Shown: one piece after another, positions 10,834 through 19,216 of the stretch
Numbering within the stretch: the first letter of the stretch is position 1
Layout: each line of letters opens with the position of its first letter
Assembly: GCA_039808845.1 (NCBI GenBank)
Contig: JBDHTS010000034.1
Span: 1-22,408 of the forward strand
Length of the DNA stretch: 22,408 nucleotides
From: JBDHTS01 sp039808845
GTDB lineage: Bacteria; Pseudomonadota; Alphaproteobacteria; Micavibrionales; Micavibrionaceae
Direction: 5' to 3'
Program-made: the position numbers and the translations under genes
The notes under the pieces: model-generated
Told to the model about the DNA's origin: nothing
Database searches by the model: none
What the model saw: only the letters and a program-made list of their open reading frames with translations

Positions 10834-12614
10834 CCGACGCGAAGGACCAGATCCGATCGGCCGTTACTTCCGCGCGCAAGGCAAAGCGCAGCGGCAAGCC
10901 TGCTGATATTGTTCTGGAAGACGAAGACGTCCGCCTGCCGTATGACATCAGCTTTCCGCCGGATTGCCCGGTGGAGCCGCTCGGCATCAAGGGGAACATG
11001 GCGTTCTTCCTGGACCAGAAACGCCAGATCATCGCCATGAAATCATCCGACCTGAACCGCGGCAACATCGTCGCGCTGTTCGGCGAGCAGCAGGATCTGC
11101 TGTTCACTTACTGGCCGCGGTTTACGGTGACGGAGAAAAAAGGGCAGATCGTCAAAAACATTTCGGGCTGGCGGCCGGAGCAGGGACAGCAATGCCTGTT
11201 CTCCGAAGCCTCGCGCCGCGGCGTGTGGGATATCCACGAACGCGTGCGCGGCCCCGGATCCTGGCAGGACGAAGACGGCGGGCTGATCATGCATTGCGGG
11301 GACCTGCTGTACCAGGGCGAGACCGCCCTGACCCCGCGCACGATCGGGCCGCACGTCTATCCCGCCGACGCGCCGAAGCCGCGCCCGGACCTGAAGACCG
11401 CGGGCATCGATGAGGCGCAGGAATTGCTGGCGCTGCTGCGCAGCTGGACCTGGCGGCGGCCGGAGGTGGATCCGGAACTGCTGCTGGGGTGGATCGTCGC
11501 GGCGATGGTGGGCGGCGCGCTGGACTGGCGCCCGCTGATCTGGATCACCGGCGACCGCGCGACGGGGAAATCGACGCTGCATAAAATCATCAAGGCGGTG
11601 ATGGGCGCAGGCGGCATCATCGGATCCTCCGACGCGTCCGCCGCCGGCCTGTGGCAGCGCGTGGGGCATGCGTCGCTGCCCGTGGCCTTGGACGAACTGG
11701 AAGCCGAACAGAACGACACGAAGGCGCAGAACATCATCAAGCTGGCGCGCATCGCGGCATCGGGCGACCAGATGCTGCGCGGCGGGGCGAACCATGACAG
11801 TTCGTCGTTCACCGTGCGCAGCTGTTTCCTGTTTTCCTCCATCCTGATCCCGCCGCGGCTGGGGCAGGACGTCAGCCGAATGGCCGTGCTGCAACTGGAC
11901 GAACTGGACGGGAAGACACAGCCGCATATCGACGTGAAGCGCCTGGGCGAGATCGGGGCCGCGCTGCGCGGCCGCCTGGTCCGGCACTGGCCGCGTCTGA
12001 AAGATTTGATCGAAACCTGGAAGCTGCAGCTGGCGCAGGCGGGGCATAACGGGCGCGGCGGCGACCTGTTCGGGCCGCTGCTGGCCTGCCACGACATCGT
12101 GACGAGCGATTACGCGCCGGACGGCGAAACCCTCACCCTGTGGGCGCAGCGCCTGAACCGCGCGCTGATTGCCGACAGCGCCGACGAGGAAAGCAACCAT
12201 GAGAAATGCGTGCGGTTCCTGATGGGATCGCCACTGGATTTCTATCGCGCAGGCGAACGGCGCACGATCGGCGCCTGGATCATCCAGGCGGCCGGGATGG
12301 ACAAGGAATATTTCGAAACGAAGCACAGGGAAGAGGCGAACCGCGCGCTCGGCAATATCGGGCTGATGGTTCAGGACAAAAAGTTCGGCGACAATCCGGT
12401 CTACAAGGTGCTGCATGTCGCCATCGATCATCCGGGGCTGATGCAGGTGTTCCGCGACAGCCCGTGGGCCGGAAAGGCCGGCGCGGTCGGCGTATGGATC
12501 CAGGCGTTCGAGCGGATCAAGGGCACATGCTCCGACCGTCAGCGGTTCAATGGCGATCTGCGACGGTGCCGCGCTGTTGTTCTCGACGCGCTTCTGGGAG
12601 GCGAACATGCGTGA
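10830..12614 (+). CDS. P-loop NTPase, phage replicative helicase-like
   Basis: A 594-residue protein. Residues about 1-200 are a mixed domain with WPRFTVTEKKGQIVKNISGW. A P-loop GDRATGKST lies at about 241-249 and a Walker-B-like PVALDELEAE at about 285-294. A later FLFSSILIPPRLGQDVSRM is probably the arginine-containing sensor region of an SF3/DnaB-like or bacteriophage-plasmid helicase. Together with the Toprim protein upstream it forms the replication pair, and the candidate origin lies immediately 3'. The start overlaps the preceding stop (ATGA). The exact helicase superfamily cannot be settled by eye. Confidence 0.75.
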   Translation: MTDAKDQIRSAVTSARKAKRSGKPADIVLEDEDVRLPYDISFPPDCPVEPLGIKGNMAFFLDQKRQIIAMKSSDLNRGNIVALFGEQQDLLFTYWPRFTVTEKKGQIVKNISGWRPEQGQQCLFSEASRRGVWDIHERVRGPGSWQDEDGGLIMHCGDLLYQGETALTPRTIGPHVYPADAPKPRPDLKTAGIDEAQELLALLRSWTWRRPEVDPELLLGWIVAAMVGGALDWRPLIWITGDRATGKSTLHKIIKAVMGAGGIIGSSDASAAGLWQRVGHASLPVALDELEAEQNDTKAQNIIKLARIAASGDQMLRGGANHDSSSFTVRSCFLFSSILIPPRLGQDVSRMAVLQLDELDGKTQPHIDVKRLGEIGAALRGRLVRHWPRLKDLIETWKLQLAQAGHNGRGGDLFGPLLACHDIVTSDYAPDGETLTLWAQRLNRALIADSADEESNHEKCVRFLMGSPLDFYRAGERRTIGAWIIQAAGMDKEYFETKHREEANRALGNIGLMVQDKKFGDNPVYKVLHVAIDHPGLMQVFRDSPWAGKAGAVGVWIQAFERIKGTCSDRQRFNGDLRRCRAVVLDALLGGEHA

Positions 12615-12741
12615 TTTCGCCTGCCGGATTTTTTCTTTTGAGCGTCTTGACAGGGCGGGGATTTTTTGCGCCTCCCGCGCCCCGCGCCCTGAAACCCAAG
12701 GGATTTCAGGCATTCGCAAAATGTCAATGGGTAAAATCAAC

Positions 12742-12999
12742 TGTTCCGCTGTTCCGCTCGGTGTTCCGCTGTCTGTTCCGGCGCGTTTCTTTTCGCGCCA
12801 AAGGGTTAGGGGAATTGTTCCGCTGTTCCGCTCTGATCCTTCACACGCATGTACATGCACACGGGCATGCGCATGCGCGAAGCGGCGGGCGGAACAGGCG
12901 GAACAGCGGAACATGCGCGCTTCTTCTTTTCTTTTTTCTTTATTCTTCAAAGGGATAGAGAAAAGAGTTTTGTTCCGCTGTTTGTTCCGCATGTTCCGC
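12742..12999. repeat. TGTTCCGC iteron cluster, candidate replication origin
   Basis: The non-coding segment 12615-13045 holds twelve copies of TGTTCCGC (one ends in G). Forward copies start at 12742, 12750, 12762, 12774 (variant), 12816, 12824, 12971, 12983 and 12992; reverse copies lie at 12889-12896, 12898-12905 and 12906-12913. Many are 8, 9 or 12 nt apart. Between the forward and reverse groups sit the palindromes CATGTACATG (12848-12857) and GCATGCGCATGC (12865-12876), then a pyrimidine tract (about 12919-12948). Iterons plus an easily melted tract beside replication genes is a common origin layout. Confidence 0.6.
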
Positions 13000-13045
13000 A
13001 TCACGGCCAAGTCTCTGAAACCAATAAAATATTGGGGTTTTATTG

Positions 13046-13714
13046 ATGGATGATGGTGTGAAATCGGGGTTGAAGACGGTTGTGGCGGAGGAATTCGACG
13101 CGGGCGCGGCTGTGCCTGGATCGGTGGACGCGTTTCAGCTGCCGCTGCTGCCATTACCGCAAATGATCGTCGCGCAGGAAGCCGCGGAACATGATGGATC
13201 CACCGCCGGGCGCGGGGCGGGACGGCCTGCCGGTTCGAAGAATAAAAACACCGAGGCATGGCGCAATTTCATCCTCGGCCGCTATCAGTCGCCGCTGGTG
13301 GCTATGGCGGAGACGTTCAACCGGACGCTGCAGCAGCTGGCGGAGGATCTTGGCTATCTGGTCCGTTACAACGGCCATGTCCTGCGCAGGCCAACGCCGG
13401 ACGAAATGCTGGAGCTGCTGAAGATCCAGATGCAATGCGCGAAGGAACTTGCGCCTTACGTGCACAGCAAGCAGCCGATCGCGATCGACGCCGGCGACCG
13501 AGGACTGATGCAGCTGATCATCAACACCGGCATGGCGACCGCGAACCAGGTTGAAAACGCCGGTGTGATGGCCGTGAATTTCCTGCCTGTCGCGGGTCAA
13601 TCAGATCAAGGACTTACGGGCGACATCGTCCAGAACTCTGACGTTACGAACTCTGACGCCGAACAGCAACGCATTGAAACAGAAAGGCAAAGCGATGATT
13701 TGCCACCTGATTAA
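13046..13714 (+). CDS. terminase small subunit-like protein
   Basis: A 222-residue protein directly upstream of the large terminase. An acidic, Leu/Pro-rich N terminus is followed by TAGRGAGRPAGSKNKNTEAW and RNFILGRYQSPLVAMAETF, the Gly/Lys-rich basic stretch typical of small terminase subunits of tailed phages. A helical region (LEDLGYLVRYNGHV..., MLELLKIQMQCAKELAPYV) and an acidic disordered tail follow. It would recognise the packaging site and deliver DNA to the large subunit. Either TTG 13043 or ATG 13046 may start it; ATG is chosen. The ribosome site is weak. Confidence 0.7.
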   Translation: MDDGVKSGLKTVVAEEFDAGAAVPGSVDAFQLPLLPLPQMIVAQEAAEHDGSTAGRGAGRPAGSKNKNTEAWRNFILGRYQSPLVAMAETFNRTLQQLAEDLGYLVRYNGHVLRRPTPDEMLELLKIQMQCAKELAPYVHSKQPIAIDAGDRGLMQLIINTGMATANQVENAGVMAVNFLPVAGQSDQGLTGDIVQNSDVTNSDAEQQRIETERQSDDLPPD

Positions 13715-13907
13715 AGATCAGTGCGAATTTCTTTGTGCCCGCCTTGGCCGCGCGAAATTCGAGGTGGGGGGGTACCCCCCGCCCGCGCCAAAACGGGGGG
13801 TGTACACACGCATATTCCGGCGGCCTGGAAAAAATAGCGGCTTCAAAAAATCCGGCCGGAAAAAAATTGCGCGAACCTTCGGGACGGGGGCGGGCGCATG
13901 GGTTTAA
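13695..13907 (+). CDS. possible small basic protein between terminase genes (70 aa)
   Basis: The frame starts inside the end of the small-terminase gene (AAAGGC upstream of ATG) and overlaps the first bases of the large-terminase gene. It begins MICHLIKDQCEFLCARLGRA and then becomes Lys/Arg/Gly-rich. It runs across a G/C-rich palindrome that may be a packaging signal, so the apparent protein may be an accident of that composition. Support is weak. Confidence 0.3.
   Translation: MICHLIKDQCEFLCARLGRAKFEVGGYPPPAPKRGVYTRIFRRPGKNSGFKKSGRKKIARTFGTGAGAWV
13767..13780. other. G6-TA-C6 palindrome near the terminase genes
   Basis: A perfect 14-bp palindrome of six G, TA, six C, preceded by one further G and followed by additional G tracts (about 13795-13800 and 13883-13893). 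It lies in the junction between small and large terminase. Its position suggests a packaging (cos/pac) element, or a G-rich structure; no cleavage site can be read directly. Confidence 0.35.
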
Positions 13908-15370
13908 ATTATTCACCGCCGGGTCCGGTCGTTTCGCAATTCCTCAACGACCGTTCGGAAGTCTCGGCGATTATGGGGCCGATGGGCGGCGGGAAGACGA
14001 CCGCGGCGATCATGAAGCTTATCGTCCTGGCCCAGCAACAGGCCATCAGCCCGCGCGAGCATCCCGATTTTCCGGGGTGGAAGGTGCGGCTGACGAAAGT
14101 CGGCGTGGTACGGGAAACGACCACGAACCTGAAGCGTACAACGATCAAAAGCATCAAGGCCTGGTTCGGTGAAAAAAACGGGCGTTGGTTCGGTGGAGGG
14201 TCCAGCATGGAGCCTTTGTCGTATCAGGCAAAGATGGGGCCGCTGCCCGACGGTTCCATTGCCATCCTGACGTTCGAGTTCATCGGCCTGGACGATAACA
14301 ATATCGAGGATATGGCCAAAGGATGGGAAATTACCCATTACTGGCTGAATGAAGGCGACCTGCTGAGTTCCGATGTCAAGGATTTCCTGGACGGAAGGAT
14401 AGGGCGATATCCGTCCAAGATCGATGGCGGCGCATCGTTTTACTGCGGGATCCTCGACTACAACGCCCCGGACACGGAAAATTATCTCTACAAGCTGTTC
14501 GAGGAAGACAAGCCGGAAGGACATCGGCTGTTCCGCCAGCCCGGCGGACGCACGGCGCATGCTGAAAATCTACATAATCTGCCCGAAGGCTATTACGAAA
14601 GGATGGCGCGCGGAAAGAAAAAATGGTGGATCCGGCGGAACATTGACAACCTGTACGGTTTCAGCCGTGAAGGCGAACCGGTTTATGAGAATTACCGCGA
14701 CGATTTCCACTGTTCGGGACAAAACCTTGAGGCCGTGCCCGGGCTTGTGATCAGGCTTTACGCCGATGCCGAAACGCATCCGGCAATCGTTTTCACGCAA
14801 ACAATGGCAAACGGGCAGCGCCGGATCCTGCATGAAATCTATATACGCGGCGGCGCTGTCCAGCTGGCGGCGGCCGTCCGCAGCGATATGGCGACGATTT
14901 TTCCAGGATGCCGGATGGTCGGCGGCACGGCGGACCCCAGCGCGTGGCGCATGGATGCCAAAGACAGCGACGCCAAACCGTGGCCGGACGTGCTGAGCGA
15001 TGCCCTGGGCTTTACCGGCTCGGCGCGCTTTCAGCCTGCGCCGACGAACGATCCCACGAAACGGCAGGACGCCGTCGACGATCTGCTGACGACCATGGTC
15101 GACGATGCGCAGCCCGCACTGCTGATCAGTGCGCGCGCCAAGGTCGCACGAAAAGGCTTCAACTCCACCTACTGCTTCCGCAAGCGTGCGGACGGTACCC
15201 CTGAGGATAAGCCGACGAAAGCGCATCCCGTCAGCGACGTCCATGACGCCATTCAGTATTTCGCGCTCGATGAGGGCGGGTATGAGACTGTGATGTCCCG
15301 CGAAACGCGGAAGACCAATCATGCCAATCGCGGCAAAATGCATGTTGCGCCTGTGGAGGTGCCGTTATGA
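13898..15370 (+). CDS. terL: terminase large subunit
   Basis: A 490-residue packaging ATPase/nuclease. Walker A GPMGGGKT lies at 27-34, and a Walker-B-like THYWLNEGD at about 146-154 has Asn-Glu in the catalytic place. The RNase-H-like nuclease region includes LVIRLYADAETHPAIVF (about 287), GTADPSAW and a final VHDAIQYF motif. It drives DNA into the prohead and cuts the genome. Start: ATG after GGGGGCGGGCGC, a G-rich ribosome-binding region. The stop overlaps the next ATG by 4 nt. Length and motif order resemble terminases of short-tailed phages. Confidence 0.9.
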   Translation: MGLNYSPPGPVVSQFLNDRSEVSAIMGPMGGGKTTAAIMKLIVLAQQQAISPREHPDFPGWKVRLTKVGVVRETTTNLKRTTIKSIKAWFGEKNGRWFGGGSSMEPLSYQAKMGPLPDGSIAILTFEFIGLDDNNIEDMAKGWEITHYWLNEGDLLSSDVKDFLDGRIGRYPSKIDGGASFYCGILDYNAPDTENYLYKLFEEDKPEGHRLFRQPGGRTAHAENLHNLPEGYYERMARGKKKWWIRRNIDNLYGFSREGEPVYENYRDDFHCSGQNLEAVPGLVIRLYADAETHPAIVFTQTMANGQRRILHEIYIRGGAVQLAAAVRSDMATIFPGCRMVGGTADPSAWRMDAKDSDAKPWPDVLSDALGFTGSARFQPAPTNDPTKRQDAVDDLLTTMVDDAQPALLISARAKVARKGFNSTYCFRKRADGTPEDKPTKAHPVSDVHDAIQYFALDEGGYETVMSRETRKTNHANRGKMHVAPVEVPL

Positions 15371-15816
15371 ATTCGCTGGCGATGGAAGCATTCCGCAATT
15401 TCAGGCCGTCTCATGAAGATGCTTGGGTATTCGAGCAGCCCGATATCCTGCGTCTGTTCGAGATGCAGATCCTGAATTTTCCGTCCTATGCCCTGCCGGA
15501 TCCGGAACGGCCCACGGCGCTATGCGGGATCGTGGGTATGTTCGGCGCGGCGGAGGTGTGGATGCTGAAGGGCGAAAACTTCCGGCGGTCGGCACCGGCC
15601 GTCCTGACGCAGATGCAGGAACTGTGCGCCGGCATCGTGCGCGCATGGACACTGCACCGGCTTGAAATGCGCGTGGTTTCCGGGCGCACGGATGCCGTGC
15701 TGTGGGCGTTGCGCGTGGGTTTCGAATACGAAACGACACTCTCCAGCGCTGATCCTTTGGGGCGGGATCTTGATATTTTTTTGTGGCCACAAAACAAAGG
15801 GGAAAAACATGAATAG
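15367..15816 (+). CDS. Gp13/GNAT-like phage protein
   Basis: A 149-residue protein reading like the T7 Gp13 / DUF2833 type. Signs are FRPSHEDAWVFEQPDI at the N terminus, ALCGIVGMFGAAEVWML in the middle, HRLEMRVVSGRTDAVLWALR and a C-terminal GFEYE...DPLGRDLDIFLW, which follows the strand and helix order of a GNAT acetyltransferase. Such proteins occur between terminase and portal in podovirus-like phages; their role is unclear. It overlaps the terminase stop (ATGA), and its last 8 nt overlap the next gene. Confidence 0.65.
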   Translation: MNSLAMEAFRNFRPSHEDAWVFEQPDILRLFEMQILNFPSYALPDPERPTALCGIVGMFGAAEVWMLKGENFRRSAPAVLTQMQELCAGIVRAWTLHRLEMRVVSGRTDAVLWALRVGFEYETTLSSADPLGRDLDIFLWPQNKGEKHE

Positions 15817-16165
15817 AAATATTTTTTACGATGGCGGGCCAGTTGGCCCCTTGATGTTGTTCGGCCCCGTCGTAGCCGCCGTGGCGTCGGCAGTGATCGG
15901 ATCCGTCGCTAACAAGGTGCTTGCCCCCAAACCGAAAGCGCCAAAGGCGGACCCGGCGATCCTGAAGGCGCAGGCGCAGCAGGACGCGCTGTATGCCCAG
16001 CAGCAGGCGATCACGAACCGCCAGCAGAACGACACGAACAAGCAGACCGCGCAGCTGGACAAGCAGCTGGCGGCGCAACAGGCGGCCGCGCTGGCGCGCC
16101 GGCGGAACGGCGGACTGTCCTACACGGGGCCTGTCGCCGCGCTGAAATCAACGTTCGGAGGGTAG
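15809..16165 (+). CDS. small Gln/Ala-rich virion-associated protein
   Basis: A 118-residue protein. The Gly-rich start (YDGGPVGPLMLFGPVVAAVA) contains one hydrophobic segment (about residues 12-30). An Ala/Lys/Pro segment, a Gln/Ala-rich helix (QAQQDALYAQQQAITNRQQN) and an Arg-rich end follow, resembling the small ejection or internal virion proteins of podoviruses that lie before the portal gene. AAGGGG precedes ATG, which overlaps the end of the upstream gene by 8 nt. The portal ATG follows its stop closely. Confidence 0.65.
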   Translation: MNRNIFYDGGPVGPLMLFGPVVAAVASAVIGSVANKVLAPKPKAPKADPAILKAQAQQDALYAQQQAITNRQQNDTNKQTAQLDKQLAAQQAAALARRRNGGLSYTGPVAALKSTFGG

Positions 16166-16169
16166 GGCC

Positions 16170-17753
16170 ATGGCAGAGATTACAGCGAGAGAATGCGCGC
16201 AGCGGTCGGACCAGGCGTGGGATATCCGCGATCTGTGGCGGTCGCTTCTGAGCGAGGCTTACGAACTGGCGCTCGCGGCGCGGAACCCGTACACGGGATC
16301 GAAGAAAAACGCAAAGCCGATGAACCGGCAATTCGACAGCACCGCGCCGATCTCCGTCATCCGCGCGGCGAACCGCCTGCTGATGGAACTGACGCCGCCG
16401 GATTACGAATGGGTTAACCTTGCGCCCGGGCCGCTGCTGGAAATGCAGTTCAAGGAAAACGACATCGCGGTGCTGAAAAAGCAGCTGCAGCCCGTCGTCA
16501 AAATGCTGGCGCTGGTGTTTTCCTCCGGCAAATTCATCAACGCGATCTGGGAAATGTATATCGACCTGCTGATCGCCGGCATGGGCTGCCTGCTGGTCAT
16601 GCCGAACAAGAAAAACGACGTGGAGCCGGTGTCCGTCACCTGCGTCAGCCAGTCGGAAGTCGCCACGGAATACGACGCGCATGGCGATCTGTGCGGCGTC
16701 TACCGCAAGCGCAGCAACTTCAAGGTCCGCCAGATCCTGCAGATGTGGCCCGACGCAAAAATGCCGGCGGAACTGGAGGCCATGCTGAAAAAGCAGGCGA
16801 GCGGGAAGGCGCAGGATCCGGAGATCGACCTGCTGGAAACCTGCTGCTACGGCGAGGCCTGGGAATATAAAGTTCAGTGGCGCAAATCTGGCGACGATCC
16901 GGTCGTGATTTACAAAACGACTTATGCCACATGCCCGTGGGTCATTTTCAACTGGTCGCGCCTGCCGGGCCTGCCGTACGGGCCCGGTCCCGTCCTGCTG
17001 GCGCTGCCGGATATCCGCACGGCGAACATGGTCGTCGAAATGCTTTTGAAGAATTCGTCGCTGGCCCTGGCCGGGATGTATATCGCCCAGGATGACGGCG
17101 TGCTGAACCCTGCGACCATCAGGATCACCCCGGGCGGCATCATCCCCGTGGCGCGGACGGGCGGGCCGATGGGGTCGAGCATCGCCCCGCTGCCGACCAG
17201 CCGTAATTTCGACGTCTCGCAGCTGGTGCTGGAGGAACTGCGCGGCAACATCAAGAAAACCCTCTTCGACAACGCGCTGCCCGCCGCCGAAAGCACCGTG
17301 CGGTCGCCGACGGAAATCATGGAGCGCGTGCGCGAACTGTCCCAGGACATCGGCGGCAATATCGGCCGTTTCACAACGGACCTGGTCCAGCTGGTCCGGC
17401 GCGTGATGGACATCCAGCATTCGCTGGGCCTGATCCCGCCTGTCAAAGTGGACCAGTACGCCCTGAAGGTGCAGGTCAATTCGCCGCTTGCGCGCGCGCA
17501 GGCCCTGAACGAGGTCAAGGTCGTGGTCGAATGGCTGTCGACCGTCAACCAGCTGGGCGGGCCGCAGGCCGTGATGCTGGCCGCCAAGGTCGAGGATATC
17601 TACGGCTGGATCGCCGGGAAGATGGGCGTCGCGCCCGACCTGCTGCGCGACAGGGCGGAGCGCGAGCAGATGCAGCAGCAGGTGGCGCAGATCGTCGCCA
17701 GCCAGCAGGCGGGCGCCTTGCCGGCCCAGCCCGCCGCCGCGCTCGCCGCATAA
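16170..17753 (+). CDS. portal / head-to-tail connector protein (T7-like)
   Basis: A 527-residue protein of the size of T7-type connectors. The N terminus (ARECAQRSDQAWDIRDLWRS) is followed by NPYTGSKKNAKPMNRQFDST, AANRLLMELTPPDYEWVNL and LMELTP...W, all features of podoviral portal proteins. Later come YATCPWVIFNWSRLPGLPYG and GPGPVLLALPDIRTANMVVE, then VRSPTEIMERVRELSQDIGG and an Ala/Gln-rich tail. It should form the dodecameric ring at one capsid vertex, through which DNA enters. It lies 4 nt after the preceding stop, with GGAGG a few bases upstream of ATG. Confidence 0.9.
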   Translation: MAEITARECAQRSDQAWDIRDLWRSLLSEAYELALAARNPYTGSKKNAKPMNRQFDSTAPISVIRAANRLLMELTPPDYEWVNLAPGPLLEMQFKENDIAVLKKQLQPVVKMLALVFSSGKFINAIWEMYIDLLIAGMGCLLVMPNKKNDVEPVSVTCVSQSEVATEYDAHGDLCGVYRKRSNFKVRQILQMWPDAKMPAELEAMLKKQASGKAQDPEIDLLETCCYGEAWEYKVQWRKSGDDPVVIYKTTYATCPWVIFNWSRLPGLPYGPGPVLLALPDIRTANMVVEMLLKNSSLALAGMYIAQDDGVLNPATIRITPGGIIPVARTGGPMGSSIAPLPTSRNFDVSQLVLEELRGNIKKTLFDNALPAAESTVRSPTEIMERVRELSQDIGGNIGRFTTDLVQLVRRVMDIQHSLGLIPPVKVDQYALKVQVNSPLARAQALNEVKVVVEWLSTVNQLGGPQAVMLAAKVEDIYGWIAGKMGVAPDLLRDRAEREQMQQQVAQIVASQQAGALPAQPAAALAA

Positions 17754-17783
17754 TTTCACCCCCGCAACGAAAGGAAACGACAT

Positions 17784-18191
17784 ATGACAGGAAAAATGAC
17801 ACCGCAGGGCTTCATGCCCGCAGAGCCTTCGATCGAGGCGCTGCTCGACAAAATGGGGCTTGGCAAGGGCGGCTGGGACCAGATGAACGGTTCGGCGGCG
17901 GGCAAGCCCGTCGAGGAGGCGCGGATCAGCGCGACGGAGGATCTGAAGCGCAATTACGTCCAGTTCTTCAATTCTCCCGCCGGGCGAAAGGTGCTGGAGG
18001 ACATCGTCGAACAAACGCTGCGGCGCGCGCCGGGCATCAGCCTGACCTCCGGCCAGGCGGCGACCCTGGAGATGCAGACGGCCTTCATGCTGGAACGCAT
18101 GGGGCAGAACGGCATCGTTACCTACATCCTGAAAATGATCCATGACGGGGCGAAGCTGCCCGCGCCGGGATCCAGAAAACGCAAATCCTGA
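17784..18191 (+). CDS. conserved small podovirus protein between portal and scaffold
   Basis: A 135-residue protein (MTGKMTPQGFMPAEPSIEAL), with AAAGGAA before ATG, in the place where short-tailed phages carry a small protein of unknown function. The middle is helical (SATEDLKRNYVQFFNSPAG, then RKVLEDIVEQTLRRAPGI), followed by LEMQTAFMLERMGQNGIVTY. There is no export signal or catalytic motif. Its leader is almost the same as the leader of the scaffold gene (AACGAAAGGAAACGA). Confidence 0.65.
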   Translation: MTGKMTPQGFMPAEPSIEALLDKMGLGKGGWDQMNGSAAGKPVEEARISATEDLKRNYVQFFNSPAGRKVLEDIVEQTLRRAPGISLTSGQAATLEMQTAFMLERMGQNGIVTYILKMIHDGAKLPAPGSRKRKS

Positions 18192-18219
18192 CCCTCAACA
18201 CAAACGAAAGGAAACGATC

Positions 18220-18996
18220 ATGACGGACAATACCAATAACGGCGGACAGAATGCGGGCGGTCAGGGCGGCAGCGAAGGAAATGCCGAGCCGAAGCTGCAC
18301 AGGCCGGAGGGCCTGCCGGACCATCTGGCCGGCGCGAACAACCAGGAAACGATCGACAAGCTTTACGGCGCGTATGCCGGCGCGCGGGAAACGATCAGCA
18401 AGGCGGGGGAGGTGCCGGCGAAGCCGGAGGAATACACGCTGGACCTGGCCGACGACATCAAGGCGAAGCTTCTGAAACCCGGCGAGGACGGCGTCGACCC
18501 GATGCTGTCAAAGTTCCAGCATATCGCGCATGAGTTCGGCGTATCGAAAAAGGCCTTCAACGGCATGATCGGCAAGCTGTACGAAACCTTCGCGGAGCAG
18601 ATGGCGGAGCAGGAGAAGAACGCGCCGCCGCCGCTGGATTTCGATTACAAGGACATGGGCGGGGCGGACAAGGCGAAGCCGACCGTCGACGCCGTCACGG
18701 CGTGGGCGAACGGCCTGAAGGCCTCCGGCAAGCTGGACGACGGCGACCTGCAGGAAATCCAGCTGCTTTCCCTTCACACGCCCGGCCTGCGCGTCCTGTC
18801 CAAGCTGCGCGAGATGACGGGGGAAAAGCCGATCCCGGCGAACCTGGACGGCAAAGGCGGCGGGGCGGCCCTGACCGAGGCGGACCTGAACAAGCGCGTA
18901 TCGGACCCGCGTTACCGGAAGGGGACGAAGGATTTCGACCAGAAATTCTACGATGAAACCACAGAAATGTTTCAGAGCTTTTACGCCCAGGCTTGA
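18220..18996 (+). CDS. scaffolding-like protein
   Basis: A 258-residue protein with an Asn/Gly-rich disordered start (MTDNTNNGGQNAGGQGGSEG), an acidic and Lys-rich helical body (RPEGLPDHLAGANNQETIDK, AKPEEYTLDLADDIKAKLLK) and a basic end (LNKRVSDPRYRKGTKDFDQK). It lies immediately before the major capsid gene, the usual scaffold position. It would guide prohead assembly and then leave. AAAGGAA lies upstream of ATG. The reading frame ends at TGA 18994-18996, inside a TTGACA hexamer that may start capsid transcription. Confidence 0.75.
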   Translation: MTDNTNNGGQNAGGQGGSEGNAEPKLHRPEGLPDHLAGANNQETIDKLYGAYAGARETISKAGEVPAKPEEYTLDLADDIKAKLLKPGEDGVDPMLSKFQHIAHEFGVSKKAFNGMIGKLYETFAEQMAEQEKNAPPPLDFDYKDMGGADKAKPTVDAVTAWANGLKASGKLDDGDLQEIQLLSLHTPGLRVLSKLREMTGEKPIPANLDGKGGGAALTEADLNKRVSDPRYRKGTKDFDQKFYDETTEMFQSFYAQA

Positions 18997-19021
18997 CAAC
19001 AAAAACGATACGGAGTCCAAT
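18993..19021 (+). promoter_or_regulatory. candidate promoter for the capsid gene
   Basis: TTGACA (18993-18998) and TCCAAT (19016-19021) are separated by 17 nt. The start would lie about 190 nt before the capsid ATG, in a 220-bp gap without a gene. The -10 box is a weak match. Confidence 0.4.
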
Positions 19022-19035
19022 TCGCGTAATGGTTT

Positions 19036-19060
19036 CCCCGTTCCATCCTGAAAAACGGGG
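19036..19060 (+). other. hairpin in the capsid leader
   Basis: CCCCGTT (19036-19042) and AACGGGG (19054-19060) form a 7-bp stem with an 11-nt loop. No T run follows, so it is more likely an mRNA-stabilising or processing structure than a terminator. The rest of the leader (to 19216) holds another perfect palindrome, CGACAGATCTGTCG at 19169-19182, and no open frame. Confidence 0.4.
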
Positions 19061-19216
19061 CATTATCTAGGGAAAGACCCGCGCACAAGCCGCACTCGGG
19101 TTCGCCTTCGTTTCCTTTTCAAGGAACTTCGGCGCAATGCAGACCGGCTCCAGGCAAGGCACTCGGCCCGACAGATCTGTCGTTTCCGTTTCACCTTCCA
19201 TTCTGGAGCCATTTTT

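Noticed and set aside
12742..12999. CRISPR array
   Set aside because: The repeat unit is only 8 nt, occurs in both orientations and has spacers of 0-5 nt or irregular length; no cas genes are present.
12607..13053. Open frame of about 148 codons from ATG 12607 through the repeat region
   Set aside because: It overlaps the helicase stop but has no ribosome site. Its product is Cys/Arg-rich repeats caused by the TGTTCCGC iterons, so the segment is better read as non-coding.
11043..13259. 738-codon open frame on the minus strand
   Set aside because: Antisense to the helicase gene and crosses the iteron field. The product is His/Arg/Gln-rich low-quality sequence without domains.
16011..18143. 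710-codon open frame on the minus strand
   Set aside because: Antisense to the portal gene and its neighbours, whose protein matches and ribosome sites are clear.
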